Positions 40,989-50,715 of a stretch of 64,000 nt of DNA are shown in pieces. Position numbers and translations under genes: made by a program. The first letter of the stretch is position 1; every line of letters starts with the position of its first letter. The notes under the pieces were generated by a model, which had not been told where the DNA came from, ran no database searches, and saw nothing but the letters and a program-made list of their open reading frames with translations. The stretch comes from Lichenostomus cassidix (Eukaryota > Chordata > Aves > Passeriformes > Meliphagidae), in assembly GCA_008360975.2 (NCBI GenBank), contig CM039211.1, forward strand, positions 2,659,295 through 2,723,294, given 5' to 3'.

Positions 40989-42393
40989 GAGAACAGACAT
41001 TGTCTTGTTATCAGATTAATTTGCTTTGCTATAAGTAATTTTTATTATTAGATTTATTATAAGTTTACTTAAGGAAATTTCATTAGTTAAATGTGTTGCC
41101 ATGGTCTGGAAATTATCATTATTGAAAACATTCACTTCACAGGTAAAACTTAGAGAACCTTTCCCGGGCAAGGACTCTAAGTTTACTTGGAAGAAGATTT
41201 AGCTTTTATAAATTCAATTTGGTAAATGAAAATTATCTGATCATATTTTGGTACAAAACACTTTGAGACTCATGGCATGTTTCCCAGCCAGTTAGAACTA
41301 AAGCTTGGCCAGAGCTTAAGTGCTAAGTGGAAGGGTTTTCTCAGAACATCTTATAAACAAGCTTTGATTAATATCAATAAGGAGAGTATCTTAACATGTT
41401 ACTATTTTTATAGATAGCTATATAAGGTGAGATGAAATATTTGAAAACAGTAGATATTATTACTTAACTTTAACTAAAAGATAAAACTGCAAAGCTTTTG
41501 TGAATAATAATATAAGCTAACAAATTTAAAACTTAAAATTAATATCACTAAAAATGAATAAAACTTAATCTTAATAACTCTTATCTTAAACTAACAAATA
41601 GGACTTAACTATAATGAAATTTAAAATTGATATTACCTTAACAACTTAACTCTAACAAAATTTAAAACTTAACAGAACTTAAAATTAACATCACTTAATA
41701 TTACTTAACAGAATCTTAACTTTAACAGAACTTACAACTTAGTAGAATTTAAATTTACTATCACTTAACTTTAACAGAATCTATGCTTAACTAAAGATAC
41801 TTAACAGGTAATTTAAACTAGTCAGTATAACTTTACTCACAGGTTTTCATTCACACCTTAAAACTCTCAAGAAATCAAAATCACATTCTCATCAATCACA
41901 GCCTTCATTTACACATTAAAGCATTCAACACACTCTCAGTAGGCCTACAACATTCACACATTCACACAATTGCTTTAGCAAAATTCAATTTTCGTTTAAG
42001 GCTTTTAGTATTCAAGGTGTTATTATTTTTTTATCAGGATAATATCTTGTTACAATGTTTCTTTATTAGTAAATTGCTAGAAATAGGTTTTGGCCTGTTG
42101 GTCAATACGTGGCAATGGATGTTTCACCCTGCAAAGCGAATAATTAGAGGTTTTGGAGAAAACAGCTGGAGAACGTGTTCAAAGATCTGTTTCTGAAGCT
42201 AGATGGACGTGATTCCCGAGCGGGAGATGAAGGATCTCCAGTTCAGAGCACTGAAGAAAATTCGCATCTTTGAAATTCTTAAAAGTTCTCCATGATTACA
42301 AAAGAAACAACTCTATCTTGTGTCAAACTGCTGTTTCTGCTGGCAACGCTGTTGGTTAGTTCTGGTTCGTTGCTGAAGCTGTCAATCATTTCC
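40989..42393 (-). other. Non-coding 3' region of the young element
   Basis: About 1.4 kb between the gag stop and the polypurine tract. No open frame longer than about 60 codons is seen on the coding strand. Positions 41,500-41,840 are a degenerate AT-rich direct repeat on the plus strand, built around 'aacttaaaattaa', 'tatcacttaa' and 'actttaacagaa'. The region stands where pol and env would be in a full virus. I see no RT or integrase motif, so it is replacement or filler sequence rather than a decayed pol. Confidence 0.65.
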
Positions 42394-43365
42394 TCATCTT
42401 TGGGGAGTAGTAGAGTTTAGAGTTTCCCCACAGACGTCACAGTTGGGGCAGTGAAGGAGGCGTGGATGGCTCGCGACTCCGCCCACCGGGGTACCCGCTG
42501 GGACTTCCGCTCTGGTTGTCATTCGGCTGGAAACCACGGTTGGAACAACTTCCGGTAGGAGCCTCCTTTGTGTGGCGTGCTGCAGGGTAGGAGCCGCCGC
42601 CGCTCCCGGGTCACTGGTCACCCTCTGTTTGTTCTTTTTGTTTCTGCAAGCTTCTGTGCTGTGAGTATCTTTGTTACAGTGGGAACACCAAGTTTTTTCA
42701 TTGCAGATCTTTTTTATATGTTCCCCACTACCACATCGGTAACATCGGAATGATTTCTGGTTACTCTGTTTCTTTACCCGCGGAGCTCGTTCTAACAGAA
42801 TATTCAGTTGTTCTGGCAAAAGTCCAACAGTGACTCTCTCAAACAAAGCAGCTAAGATGTTTTTCGTTGTAACATTACCAAGTTTTGTGATACTTTGAGA
42901 CAGGAACAGATTTTTCATCCAATCGAGCAACTTTGAATTCTCGGTTACTAGTAGTCTCTCCCCCCCCCTCCCCGGCGGGGGGGGTTTCCCTGGCAGCTGT
43001 GCCGCGGCTGCCGAAGTATTACGCATATCAAAAGCGGCACAGTAATTCACAGGCTTTTCTCTGCTTAATGCGGGTACTATGTCCTGCGCCGTGAGCCACG
43101 TAAGGTTCTGCTTTGTGGCATGTATTTGTAAGCAGGCTACAACTTTACTCCATGATTTGCCAAGCTTTCTTGCAAGTTTATCACAGTCCAAAAGCAAAAC
43201 AGCTCCGTAATTCAACCATTCTGTTACACTGAATACTGTAATAGGATTTGTAAAAAATCCATAAGCTTGTCCTACTGCCATCAGGCCAGCCAAATAAAAC
43301 AGGCTACTGAGTTCGTGCTTTTCTAAAAAGCATAACAATAAAATTTGGGCTACCTCTGATTCCAT
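42394..43365 (-). CDS. Gag-like protein with two CCHC zinc knuckles
   Basis: An intact 323-codon ORF, the only sizeable one in the young element. Residues 1 to about 100 look like a matrix-type helical domain (hydrophobic and W-containing helices). Residues 118-136 are alanine-, proline- and glycine-rich and coincide with a C8/G8 tract at about 42,960-42,990. Residues 137-195 are helical and resemble the end of a capsid. Two perfect C-X2-C-X4-H-X4-C knuckles follow (C208-C221 and C227-C240) with basic flanks, which mark a nucleocapsid that binds RNA. A further C-X2-C-X2-C cluster is at residues 306-312. I see no major homology region, so the capsid is probably internally deleted. The start has a strong Kozak context (A at -3, G at +4). 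An intact frame in an enzyme-less element suggests the protein may still matter, or that too little time has passed for decay. Confidence 0.8.
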   Translation of the reverse strand: MESEVAQILLLCFLEKHELSSLFYLAGLMAVGQAYGFFTNPITVFSVTEWLNYGAVLLLDCDKLARKLGKSWSKVVACLQIHATKQNLTWLTAQDIVPALSREKPVNYCAAFDMRNTSAAAAQLPGKPPPPGRGGERLLVTENSKLLDWMKNLFLSQSITKLGNVTTKNILAALFERVTVGLLPEQLNILLERAPRVKKQSNQKSFRCYRCGSGEHIKKICNEKTWCSHCNKDTHSTEACRNKKNKQRVTSDPGAAAAPTLQHATQRRLLPEVVPTVVSSRMTTRAEVPAGTPVGGVASHPRLLHCPNCDVCGETLNSTTPQR

Positions 43366-43624
43366 TTTGGGTCCAGCTGGTTTTCAGGGTCCTGGTCAAC
43401 ACCGTCTAAGCACTCGATCGAGGCTCGCAAGTTGCCAGAGTTGTGCAGTTTACCGAAGTATAGCCCTCACGGTAGGCAGGTAATCACCTGTGTCTTCCGA
43501 CCTTTCCCAATTCGGGCAAAGACACGACACGCTGAGGCTGCACTCCCCAAGCACCTCTCCGTTCGCGCCGCTCTCAGAAGCCGGGTCGTAAAACTCCGTT
43601 GTCAGGGTCCGTTGCTCGCTCCGT
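43366..43624 (-). other. Leader of the young element
   Basis: About 260 nt between the primer site and the gag start, GC-rich compared with the rest of the element and containing several CpGs. In retroviruses this interval holds the packaging signal and dimer linkage. A possible splice donor (cag/gtgatt) is visible on the minus strand near 43,490. A 74-codon upstream frame (43,674-43,450) begins in U5 and runs through the primer site; whether it is translated is unknown. Confidence 0.6.
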
Positions 43625-43642
43625 ATCACGTCGGGGTCACCA
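43625..43642 (-). other. Primer binding site, tRNA-Trp type
   Basis: Minus strand 'tggtgaccccgacgtgat', two bases (aa) after the end of the 5' LTR. These 18 bases are, as I recall them, the tRNA-Trp primer site used by avian sarcoma-leukosis viruses. A perfect 18-nt site shows that priming capacity is intact and points to an alpharetrovirus-like helper lineage. Confidence 0.88.
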
Positions 43643-43644
43643 TT

Positions 43645-44004
43645 TAACGAGATGCGGCGCGAGGGAAAACTCACGGCAGTCTCAATATGAGATATAAAGT
43701 AAGCTCCAACTTTATTTCGCTAAACGAGAGACTTATATACCGTTACAGAAGTTTCTATTCATAGATACACACGTACACCTGCAGCTGTTCTCACACACTC
43801 AGGGATCCTCTTGTTAACTCCCTTATTCTTTTCTCATAACACTCCTGACTCCTAATCTTTCTCATGGCATTCTTCCCGCAAAACATTCTCAGGCAAACAA
43901 CTACTGCAGCTTGTCGGAATTTTACTGAGGCCTGGGAGCACTGAAGCCTTGCTCAGTTTTGCTCGGTTAGCATGAATTTTGCTGGAAAATTATATTTTCC
44001 AACA
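43645..44004 (-). repeat. 5' LTR of the young element
   Basis: 360 bp, identical in my reading to the LTR at 40,610-40,969. It contains a TATA-like 'gtatataa' (complement of 43,733-43,740) and an AATAAA (complement of 43,711-43,716) only about 20 bp downstream of it, so R is very short and the signal lies close to the expected start site, as in alpharetroviral LTRs. Confidence 0.95.
43733..43740 (-). promoter_or_regulatory. TATA box of the 5' LTR
   Basis: Minus strand 'gtatataa' in the context 'ggtatataagtctc'. Transcription would start about 25-30 bp downstream (near 43,705-43,712), giving a transcript through the primer site and gag. Confidence 0.7.
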
Positions 44005-44010
44005 TATCTG
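44005..44010 (+). repeat. 6-bp target-site duplication, right copy
   Basis: 'tatctg', matching 40,604-40,609. With both copies intact, the empty site can be predicted as the left flank joined to the right flank with one copy. Confidence 0.92.
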
Positions 44011-45073
44011 TGTAGTGTCAGATTCAGTGATATTATTTTATCTCACCTGTTTATTTTGAAAACAATAATTCCAGCATTTTCAGAGGTCCCCTGCCTGACA
44101 TTCCTCAAAAGGGTATTAAACCATTACCAAATAATTTCTCCCATAATTTTTTTTCTTAAATTACAGATTTTCTGAAGTGCAGAACTCAGTCCCTGAAAAT
44201 TGAGCCATTTTGATGATGCAGAAATTTCTGTAAAAACACCAGTGAATGTCAGGTGGAATATTTAAATATAAATACTTACTGTTTAAAAGAAACTGGAATA
44301 GAGGAGGTGCCTCCTGTGCTGCATGAAATAATTTATTCCAGCACAAAAAGCAGTGCATGGAAAAGGAATCATCTTTATCTTGTTCTAGATCAGACCCTGG
44401 CAGGATCCCCTCTGCTACTGAGCACATCACTGCTCTTTGGATGTAAATATGGTGCCAAGGATGGACTGGGAAGGAAGATGATTCTTGCTCTGTGCTGCAC
44501 AAAGTGCTCCAAGGCTTTTGCTGAGAAATGGCAGCAGTGGTGGTTGGGAAGTGCAGCTATCTGTCAGAATGGATGCAGATCTTGTGAAAGCTCAGAGGGA
44601 ATCAGGGATGATCCATGGGACTGAAAATGGTTCCAAAGTCCAGGACTAGGTAGAAGATATTTTTCTTCAGGGAAACACTAAACCCTGGAAATTATAAATG
44701 AAATTATAAATGGCAATGTCTGTGACTGTCTTCAGCAGTCACTGTGGTTATGCTGAAATCAGCAGAAATATTGTTGACAGTGGGCAGGGTAGCTTTTCAC
44801 AATTCCTTAACTCATAATACCCCCAGAAAAGCAAGTGAGCTTCGTGAGACAAACCAGTAAAAGGTACAAAGAGACATTTCTACAAGCAGACATTTGTTCA
44901 AAGAAGACCTTTGAAAATCCCTGCCTTCAAAACACTGATGTCAGGTGTGGCAGTAAATTCAAAATGCCTTTCAAAATGCTGAACATCTAACGAGACACAA
45001 GTTTAAAACAGAGTTTTAGATTTTAGGAATCTACACGGGGTATATTTGCATAAAACCCTGTAACTCACTTATT
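44011..45073. other. Non-coding, no feature seen
   Basis: Pre-insertion flanking DNA of the young element. Two overlapping opposite-strand frames of 113 and 123 codons lie at 44.16-44.62 kb, with no recognisable domain and no coding bias I can argue for. Confidence 0.45.
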
Positions 45074-45152
45074 ACAGAATTACAGAATCATAGAATGGTT
45101 TGGGTTGAGGGGGAACCCTTAAACCCATCCAGTGCCACCCCTGCCATGGGAA
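45074..45152 (-). mobile_element. CR1 3'-end fragment
   Basis: 'cagaatcatagaatggtttg' followed by 'acccatccagtgccacccct' and 'gccatgg' is the reverse complement of the CR1 3' end with two to three tail units. It is less diverged than the copy at 10.96 kb. Confidence 0.85.
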
Positions 45153-48100
45153 GAGAAGGAATTTTTTTGGAAGATGTACTTCTTATAAATGTGCATAATT
45201 CACAAACTGTCTCTTTTGAATAAATTCTGTTTGCATATAATCTCCAGGCCCTTAACTGAACTGTTTAGATTATGATATATCATCCCAGCTGACATCTTCA
45301 GTATGAAAATACATGGTTGGTTTTAAATAATGTTTCATCCTCAAAACATTTATTGGTATGGAAAAAAAAAAAAGGAAATATATTGAAATGAAGCTACATC
45401 TGTTGCTTTTACAGAAACACAAACATTCAGTAAACATGAAATTTATTTTATTCTGGCAAAAAAGCCTGTTTTATGATGTTTTGTCAGTTTGAGAATGGAA
45501 AGAGGTTGAAACACTGAGTAGTTTCCAAATACACAGAAAATTAAAGGGCGTGAAAAAAAGATTCTTTCATGATGCACAGGTGGGAAAATAAGTGTTTATA
45601 TTTGTTCAGGGTCCACAAACGAGCTCTTGGCAGGGGTTCCTACCTTTTGTCTTCACCACTTGCCCATCGTTCCAAAGACACTTTGGTTTCCTCTTTTTTC
45701 CCCACTAATAATAACCAAGTCCTTTCTCCACATTCATGCAGTAGTGATTAAACAACAGCTCAGCTGTTCTGGAATTCAGAGAGATTTAATACACACTAAT
45801 TTGCTGTGGTATAATCATATAAAATACAATTACCACTGAGAATGGGTTTTAAATTAGTTATAAACAAATTGAAATAATTTAGAACCATTTAAAATAACTG
45901 CATCTGGCAAAGTTTTGCTGTAGCAGTTCCACCACAGGATTTCTGATTTAGCCTGCTCCTTCTGACTGACACATCCTTTTTCCTTAGCATGAAGCCCTGG
46001 GTGGTGGATTACGATTGTAACTGAGTACATGATTAAAATTAAAACATCACATGAGGTTGGCATCGAAATAGAGCGCAGGATGGCATTGAAATCAAAACCT
46101 GTAATAAAAAAAAAAAATCAAATTATTATGTCACAAGCCATTGAGTGTTGGAAAATTTCATTTGCAGTTTGCAACAAGGAAATGAAGTGGTTTGGTTTTT
46201 TTCCTTCCCCCTGCAGCTTTATCTGAGAACATTTCAGTGCCATCTCATCCCTGGTCCAGGACTTGGGCAGTGTTACTCCAGTTGAATTTAGCTCTAAGGG
46301 CACAGGATACCTTCCTGTGCTTTAAGAGAAAGGAAAACCAGTGAAACCTGTCATTAATTTGAAGAGGATTTTCCACTAGCTGCACCATTTCTGCACTGTG
46401 ATATATTGTCCTTTTGCCCAAGATCCTGTTGTTTCTGTAGCCCTTGGTGGTAGCAGTTCAGAATTGTACTCTAGCCCTCTTGAGATGTTTGCTCAAATTC
46501 TCCCCCAACCTTTTACCTATGTATTTATATACTGCAAATGGATAATTGAAAACATTTGTTTATTTTTTTTTTTAAATATATAGGCATTCATTCTCACAAA
46601 TAAATGGTTCTGGTGCACCAGAGACATTTTGCTTTACCTTCTACCTCATTGTCTTCCTGAGGTGTGAACAGATTTGCACTATGGCATGATTTGTCATGTC
46701 TTACTGCCTAATTAACCTTTAGTGTGGTGGCATTTCCCAGATTGCCTGCAGAGTTATTTCAGACGAATATGTCTGTGTGGATAGGCAATGTCAAATATTG
46801 CAGCATTCTGCTTAAAATATTGTTATTTGCTATCACTAGGGACATTATTCATTGGAATAGAGGCTGCTCAGACTCTCACATCCAAACTTTTCTGGTGGCT
46901 TACTTTAAACCCCAGCTTAGAGCATTCAAAATCGATGCTAGCCTTCTTTTGCTTTATGTGGAGAAATCCTGAAACATTAAACCAGGTGCATCCTGAGAGA
47001 AAAGCTGTTTTCAATGCTTGCTTATCTATTTTGCACTAGCCAAGAACTTGCTTGCCAATTTGATCTGCACCATGCAAAAATGAAGCTGCTTTAATGAGAG
47101 AGAATAGGAAGTTTCCTTGCTTAGTCTTGAAGTGGTGACAATAAAATATTTATTAAAAAAGCAAAAAGCAAATTTGAAGAAATTATTAATTGTCCCCTGT
47201 GAGAAAAGGTTATTTTACTTATAAAACTAGAATGGATTGGAAGCCATCTTAGCTAAGGCACTATATTTGAATCCTGAATTTTCTTGAATGACAAGAAAGC
47301 AAAAGGTAAACAAGTTATTTTACAGGGTTCCTTTTTCTTTATTTGTTTGTTTGTGAACTCTGCTGGATGTCTGTTCAACAAATCTGTTAATACTCTCCAG
47401 GTTCTTTTAGCATTTGTCTGTATTTTTTGATTCACCACTGCTGCCATTAAATCCTGCTGCATTTATAGCCTGGACTGTAATCTTCAGAGAAAAGAGAATA
47501 AATTCTTAAAATTTTATTCTGAACCCTAAACTTCTGCAAAATCAAACTAGAAAGGCTCACAGGGATCAAAAAGGGGGACAATGGATACAGGTAAAGAAAA
47601 ATACAAAGCAGTTTCCTGTTCTGTAACCTTCACACCAATACATGATCAGAAATATATATATTGAGAATATCCTGAAATACATTCAAGCAGTAACATTCCT
47701 TTAGGTAGTCCCATCAAACAGACTGTTTAGATAGGACTAGCAGCTGTTCAACTTAAAATAAAAGCTGACAGATTTAAACAGTGGAAAACACAAATCAATA
47801 TTTCACACCTTTGCAGCTTAGAACAAGTGAAGGTTGACATATTTTTAATACCTAAAGCATAAAATTTTAAAGAGAAAAGCTCTGAGACATTTTCAATAAA
47901 ACATGAAAAGGTTCTGAAATATCGACAAAAGTTAAAAAAATATACATTTACTAAAGGCAAATGAAAGAGTTAATGACAGAACAGTAGTACCACTTAAAAT
48001 AATGTGAGATCATAAAGATCATAACTTCTGGTGAAGAGCAGTTCTGGGAAAAGAAATGATTATATGGGAGGTAAGTAATAAGGATTTAGTAAAAGATAAA

Positions 48101-48780
48101 CCATTAAATCTTCATAAGTATCATGTTAAAGAAGGTTAGGATTATTTATTTCAGTAGTTGCAAGAAGAGGAGGAGTATTCCTAAAATTGAAATGCTTGAT
48201 TACAAAGTTGAAGGTCCCTAAATCTGAAGATAATACTATTCTACTCAAATTGTTTCATTTGTATGTAAGAATTTGAAAAGTTTTGCAAAGTTCTATTTAA
48301 AATATTCTTACAAAATTTCCATAATTTTAAATTAATGTAGTAATAATAAATAATATATAAGGTAATCTTCACTTGGTTTTTAATAATAAATCTTTGTGGA
48401 TACGTGAGGCAAGGGCATCAATTAGTAGAAATTAACATGCACTACTATAGATTGCTTATTTAATTGCTTATTACCACATAATTGCTTACAATAATCACTG
48501 TAGAATACTCACTGAAGTAACAAAACGTATATGAAAATTGATGGAATCACCAATAATACTGCTTTGGACTCATCCAATAAATCCTCTGAGTTCACCACAG
48601 CAAACAGTATGTAAGGATGACATAAAGCCACCCTGTATTCCACATTTGCATCAAAATCATGGTGCCACAAGGCAAATCTGTTAATTTTGTCTGTTTGCCA
48701 GAACTTTCCATCCAAATTCTTCGGTTAACCAGGTGAGCACCCAAAGGTACAATCAGAGCCCATCAGATGGGACAGAATTT
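45153..48780. other. Non-coding AT-rich DNA
   Basis: No gene, RNA or repeat family is recognised. Frames are at most about 85 codons and domain-free. 47.6-48.5 kb is especially AT-rich. Confidence 0.5.
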
Positions 48781-48849
48781 GGTGGGTGAGAGCTGGAAAT
48801 GCCCTGAACCCTCCCTGTGCTGGGCTGAGAGCTGAGCTGAGAGCTGCCC

Positions 48850-49325
48850 CAGCCCTGGGCAGCACAGCAAGGAGCTGCAGCTCTGCAGCCAGGCCAGAGG
48901 AGCTCCAGCAGGAGCAGAGGATGGAGCAGCTCTGCTGGCAGAGCTGGCATTGCTCAGCCTGCAGAGGAGAAGCTCTGGGGTGACCTCAGTGTGGCCTTCA
49001 GTGCCTGAAGGAGCTGCAGGAAACATGGAGAGAGACTATTGACAGGGGATGGAGGGACAGGACCCAGGGAATGGCTGCAAACTGCCAGAGGGCAGGGATG
49101 GATGGATATTGGGAAGGAATTGTTCCCTGGCAGGGTGGGCAGGCCCTGGCACAGGGTGACAGAGAAGCTGTGGCTGCCCCTGGATCCCTGGCAGTGTCCA
49201 AGGCCAGGTTGGACACTGGGACTTGGAGCAGCCTGGGACAGTGGGAGGTGTCCCTGCCAGGGCAGGGGTGGCACTGGATGGGCTTTAAGGTCCTTTTCCA
49301 CCCAAACCACTCTGGCACTCTGTGC
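48850..49325 (+). mobile_element. CR1 LINE 3' end, moderately young
   Basis: About 475 bp of plus-strand CR1 3' untranslated region. It shows the full series of conserved blocks: 'ctgcagaggagaagctctgg', 'gtgcctgaaggagctgcagg', 'ctgccagagggcagggatgg', 'gaagctgtggctgcccctgg', 'gtgtccaaggccaggttgga', 'gtgtccctgccagggcaggg' and 'gggctttaaggtcctttt'. It has good identity to passerine CR1 ends and higher GC than its surroundings. The final 8-bp tail is eroded to 'ctggcactctgtg'. The overlapping frames of 130-190 codons in this stretch are by-products of the element. Confidence 0.88.
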
Positions 49326-49984
49326 CATTGAAGTTAAAACCTGCACTTTACACACTGAGCTCCCAGACAGCCAGTGGCACTGGTTGACTCACTTATCCCA
49401 GACAATCAGCCTGCAGCACCTTGCAGCTTCCATCTCCCCCTCGCTGCTGATCCCCAAACTCCTCCTGCCCAGCACACCTGAGCTCTCCCCACAGGTACTG
49501 AGTGGCACTGACTGCACAGCTCCCTGCAGCAAGGCTGCCACAGAGGAGATACATTTGATTAGTTACAGGGTTTGCAGCACAAATCACAGAAATAATCTAC
49601 ACACTATCTGCTAAATACAATCATACTGATTGATTAAATGTTAAATAATCTGCTCATATAATAATCCACTGAGGTGTTCTACATTTCCTGTTGCTCTGTT
49701 CATATATCTTACAGAAATATGAGGAGAGGTCAGAAATTCAAGAGTAACTTTTTAAGGAAGATGGAAAAATATTCTTATTAAAGAATGCAATGCAGAATTG
49801 TGACACCTCCAGGCTACCAACATTTGAGAAGGGTGTAACCCTGAAATAACACAGCTGATTGCTTCTTCTCACCTTTCTCTACCTGAAAATACTTACAAAG
49901 GTGTGAGAGAACAATCTGATTTTTATTTATGCCTCAACATACGTTATACATGAGGTGAAAAAATTACTTTAGGGGCTGTATACG
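49326..49984. other. Non-coding, no feature seen
   Basis: Sequence between the CR1 end and the CpG-rich block. 49,330-49,560 remains relatively GC-rich with no recognised family; 49,560-49,980 is AT-rich. Confidence 0.45.
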
Positions 49985-50715
49985 TTCTAGGAACTCTGTC
50001 TCCCGAGAGGCTTCGCCTGGGAGGGAATCAGGAGAGAGAAACCTTCCAGAGCTGCTCTGCAAAAGGAGCTTCCCTTGCCGGCGGATCAAATCCCCGGATG
50101 CCCGGGAAAAAACGCGCGGAAAAGGGGGCGGGAAGGCACGCTGTAGGAGGGGCCAAGCGTATAAAAGCAGCTAACTGCGACACAACCGGGGCCATTTTCT
50201 TTCGGTTTCTCGTGGGGAGAGGGGGGTCGCCTGCAGCCTTCCTCCCTCCGCGTTTTCCTCCCTGCAGTCCGCTCCTTCCCTGGCTGTGCTGTCTGCCCGT
50301 GTCCCGCTCTGCCTCGCTGCTTGCCCGAGGCAGCTCCATGGCCGCGACAGCCCCGAGTTCGCTGTTTCCCCGACCGAGCCGCCGCCGCCGCCTGCCCCCA
50401 GCGCGGTGCTCCGATCCTGCCCGCCTGCAGCTGCTGCTGCTGTCCTGTGGCTGTTCCTCCCCACGGCAGGCACACGCAGCTGCTGCGGTTCGGAATTCGC
50501 GCCCAGCCGCCTCGGGAGCCACGCAGGCTCCCGGCAGCTCGCAGCGCACAGCTCCATCTGCCAAACCCTTGTACTGCGCACGGGGTACAGCGGGAGCGAG
50601 CTGTCCGGTGTTCTTTATCTCTCCGCCTCTCTTTTTCCCCCTCTTTGTTCCTTTTTCTGTCGCTCTTTGGTAGGAACACTTACCCGTCTTTATCAATAAA
50701 TAGTTCTCAGATATA
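49985..50715 (+). mobile_element. Candidate solo LTR, or CpG-rich promoter
   Basis: A CpG-rich island of about 730 bp inside AT-rich DNA. In order it has a GC box (gggggcggg, 50,124-50,132), a TATA box (tataaaa, 50,160-50,166), about 500 bp of CpG- and CT-rich sequence, and AATAAA at 50,695-50,700. Promoter and polyadenylation signals about 530 bp apart on one strand are the signature of an LTR. I could not find a convincing TG...CA pair with a target duplication, so the limits are approximate. The alternative is a host promoter CpG island with an accidental AATAAA. The overlapping frames of 130-220 codons on both strands reflect GC richness rather than coding. Confidence 0.45.
50160..50166 (+). 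promoter_or_regulatory. TATA box with upstream GC box
   Basis: 'tataaaa' in 'gcgtataaaagcagc', 28 bp downstream of a GC box (gggggcggg). Spacing and context are those of a strong Pol II core promoter; transcription would begin near 50,190. Confidence 0.6.

Larger units (their letters stand above)
40610..44004 (-). mobile_element. Young gag-only LTR retroelement (3,395 bp)
   Basis: A complete minus-strand element. In transcription order it has a 5' LTR (44,004-43,645), a 2-nt spacer, a tRNA-Trp type primer site, a leader of about 280 nt, one gag-like ORF, about 1.4 kb of AT-rich non-coding sequence, a polypurine tract and the 3' LTR (40,969-40,610). Both LTRs are 360 bp and, read base by base, I find no difference between them. 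A 6-bp duplication flanks the insertion. No protease, RT, integrase or env is present, so it is non-autonomous and must have used another retrovirus's enzymes. The layout recalls small gag-remnant avian elements such as chicken ART-CH, but I cannot confirm homology. Identical LTRs imply a recent, possibly polymorphic insertion. Confidence 0.93.

Noticed and set aside
48954..49614. Frames of 85-191 codons around 49.0-49.6 kb
   Set aside because: They lie in, or run out of, the CR1 3' untranslated region, which does not encode protein, and are not related to the CR1 RT.
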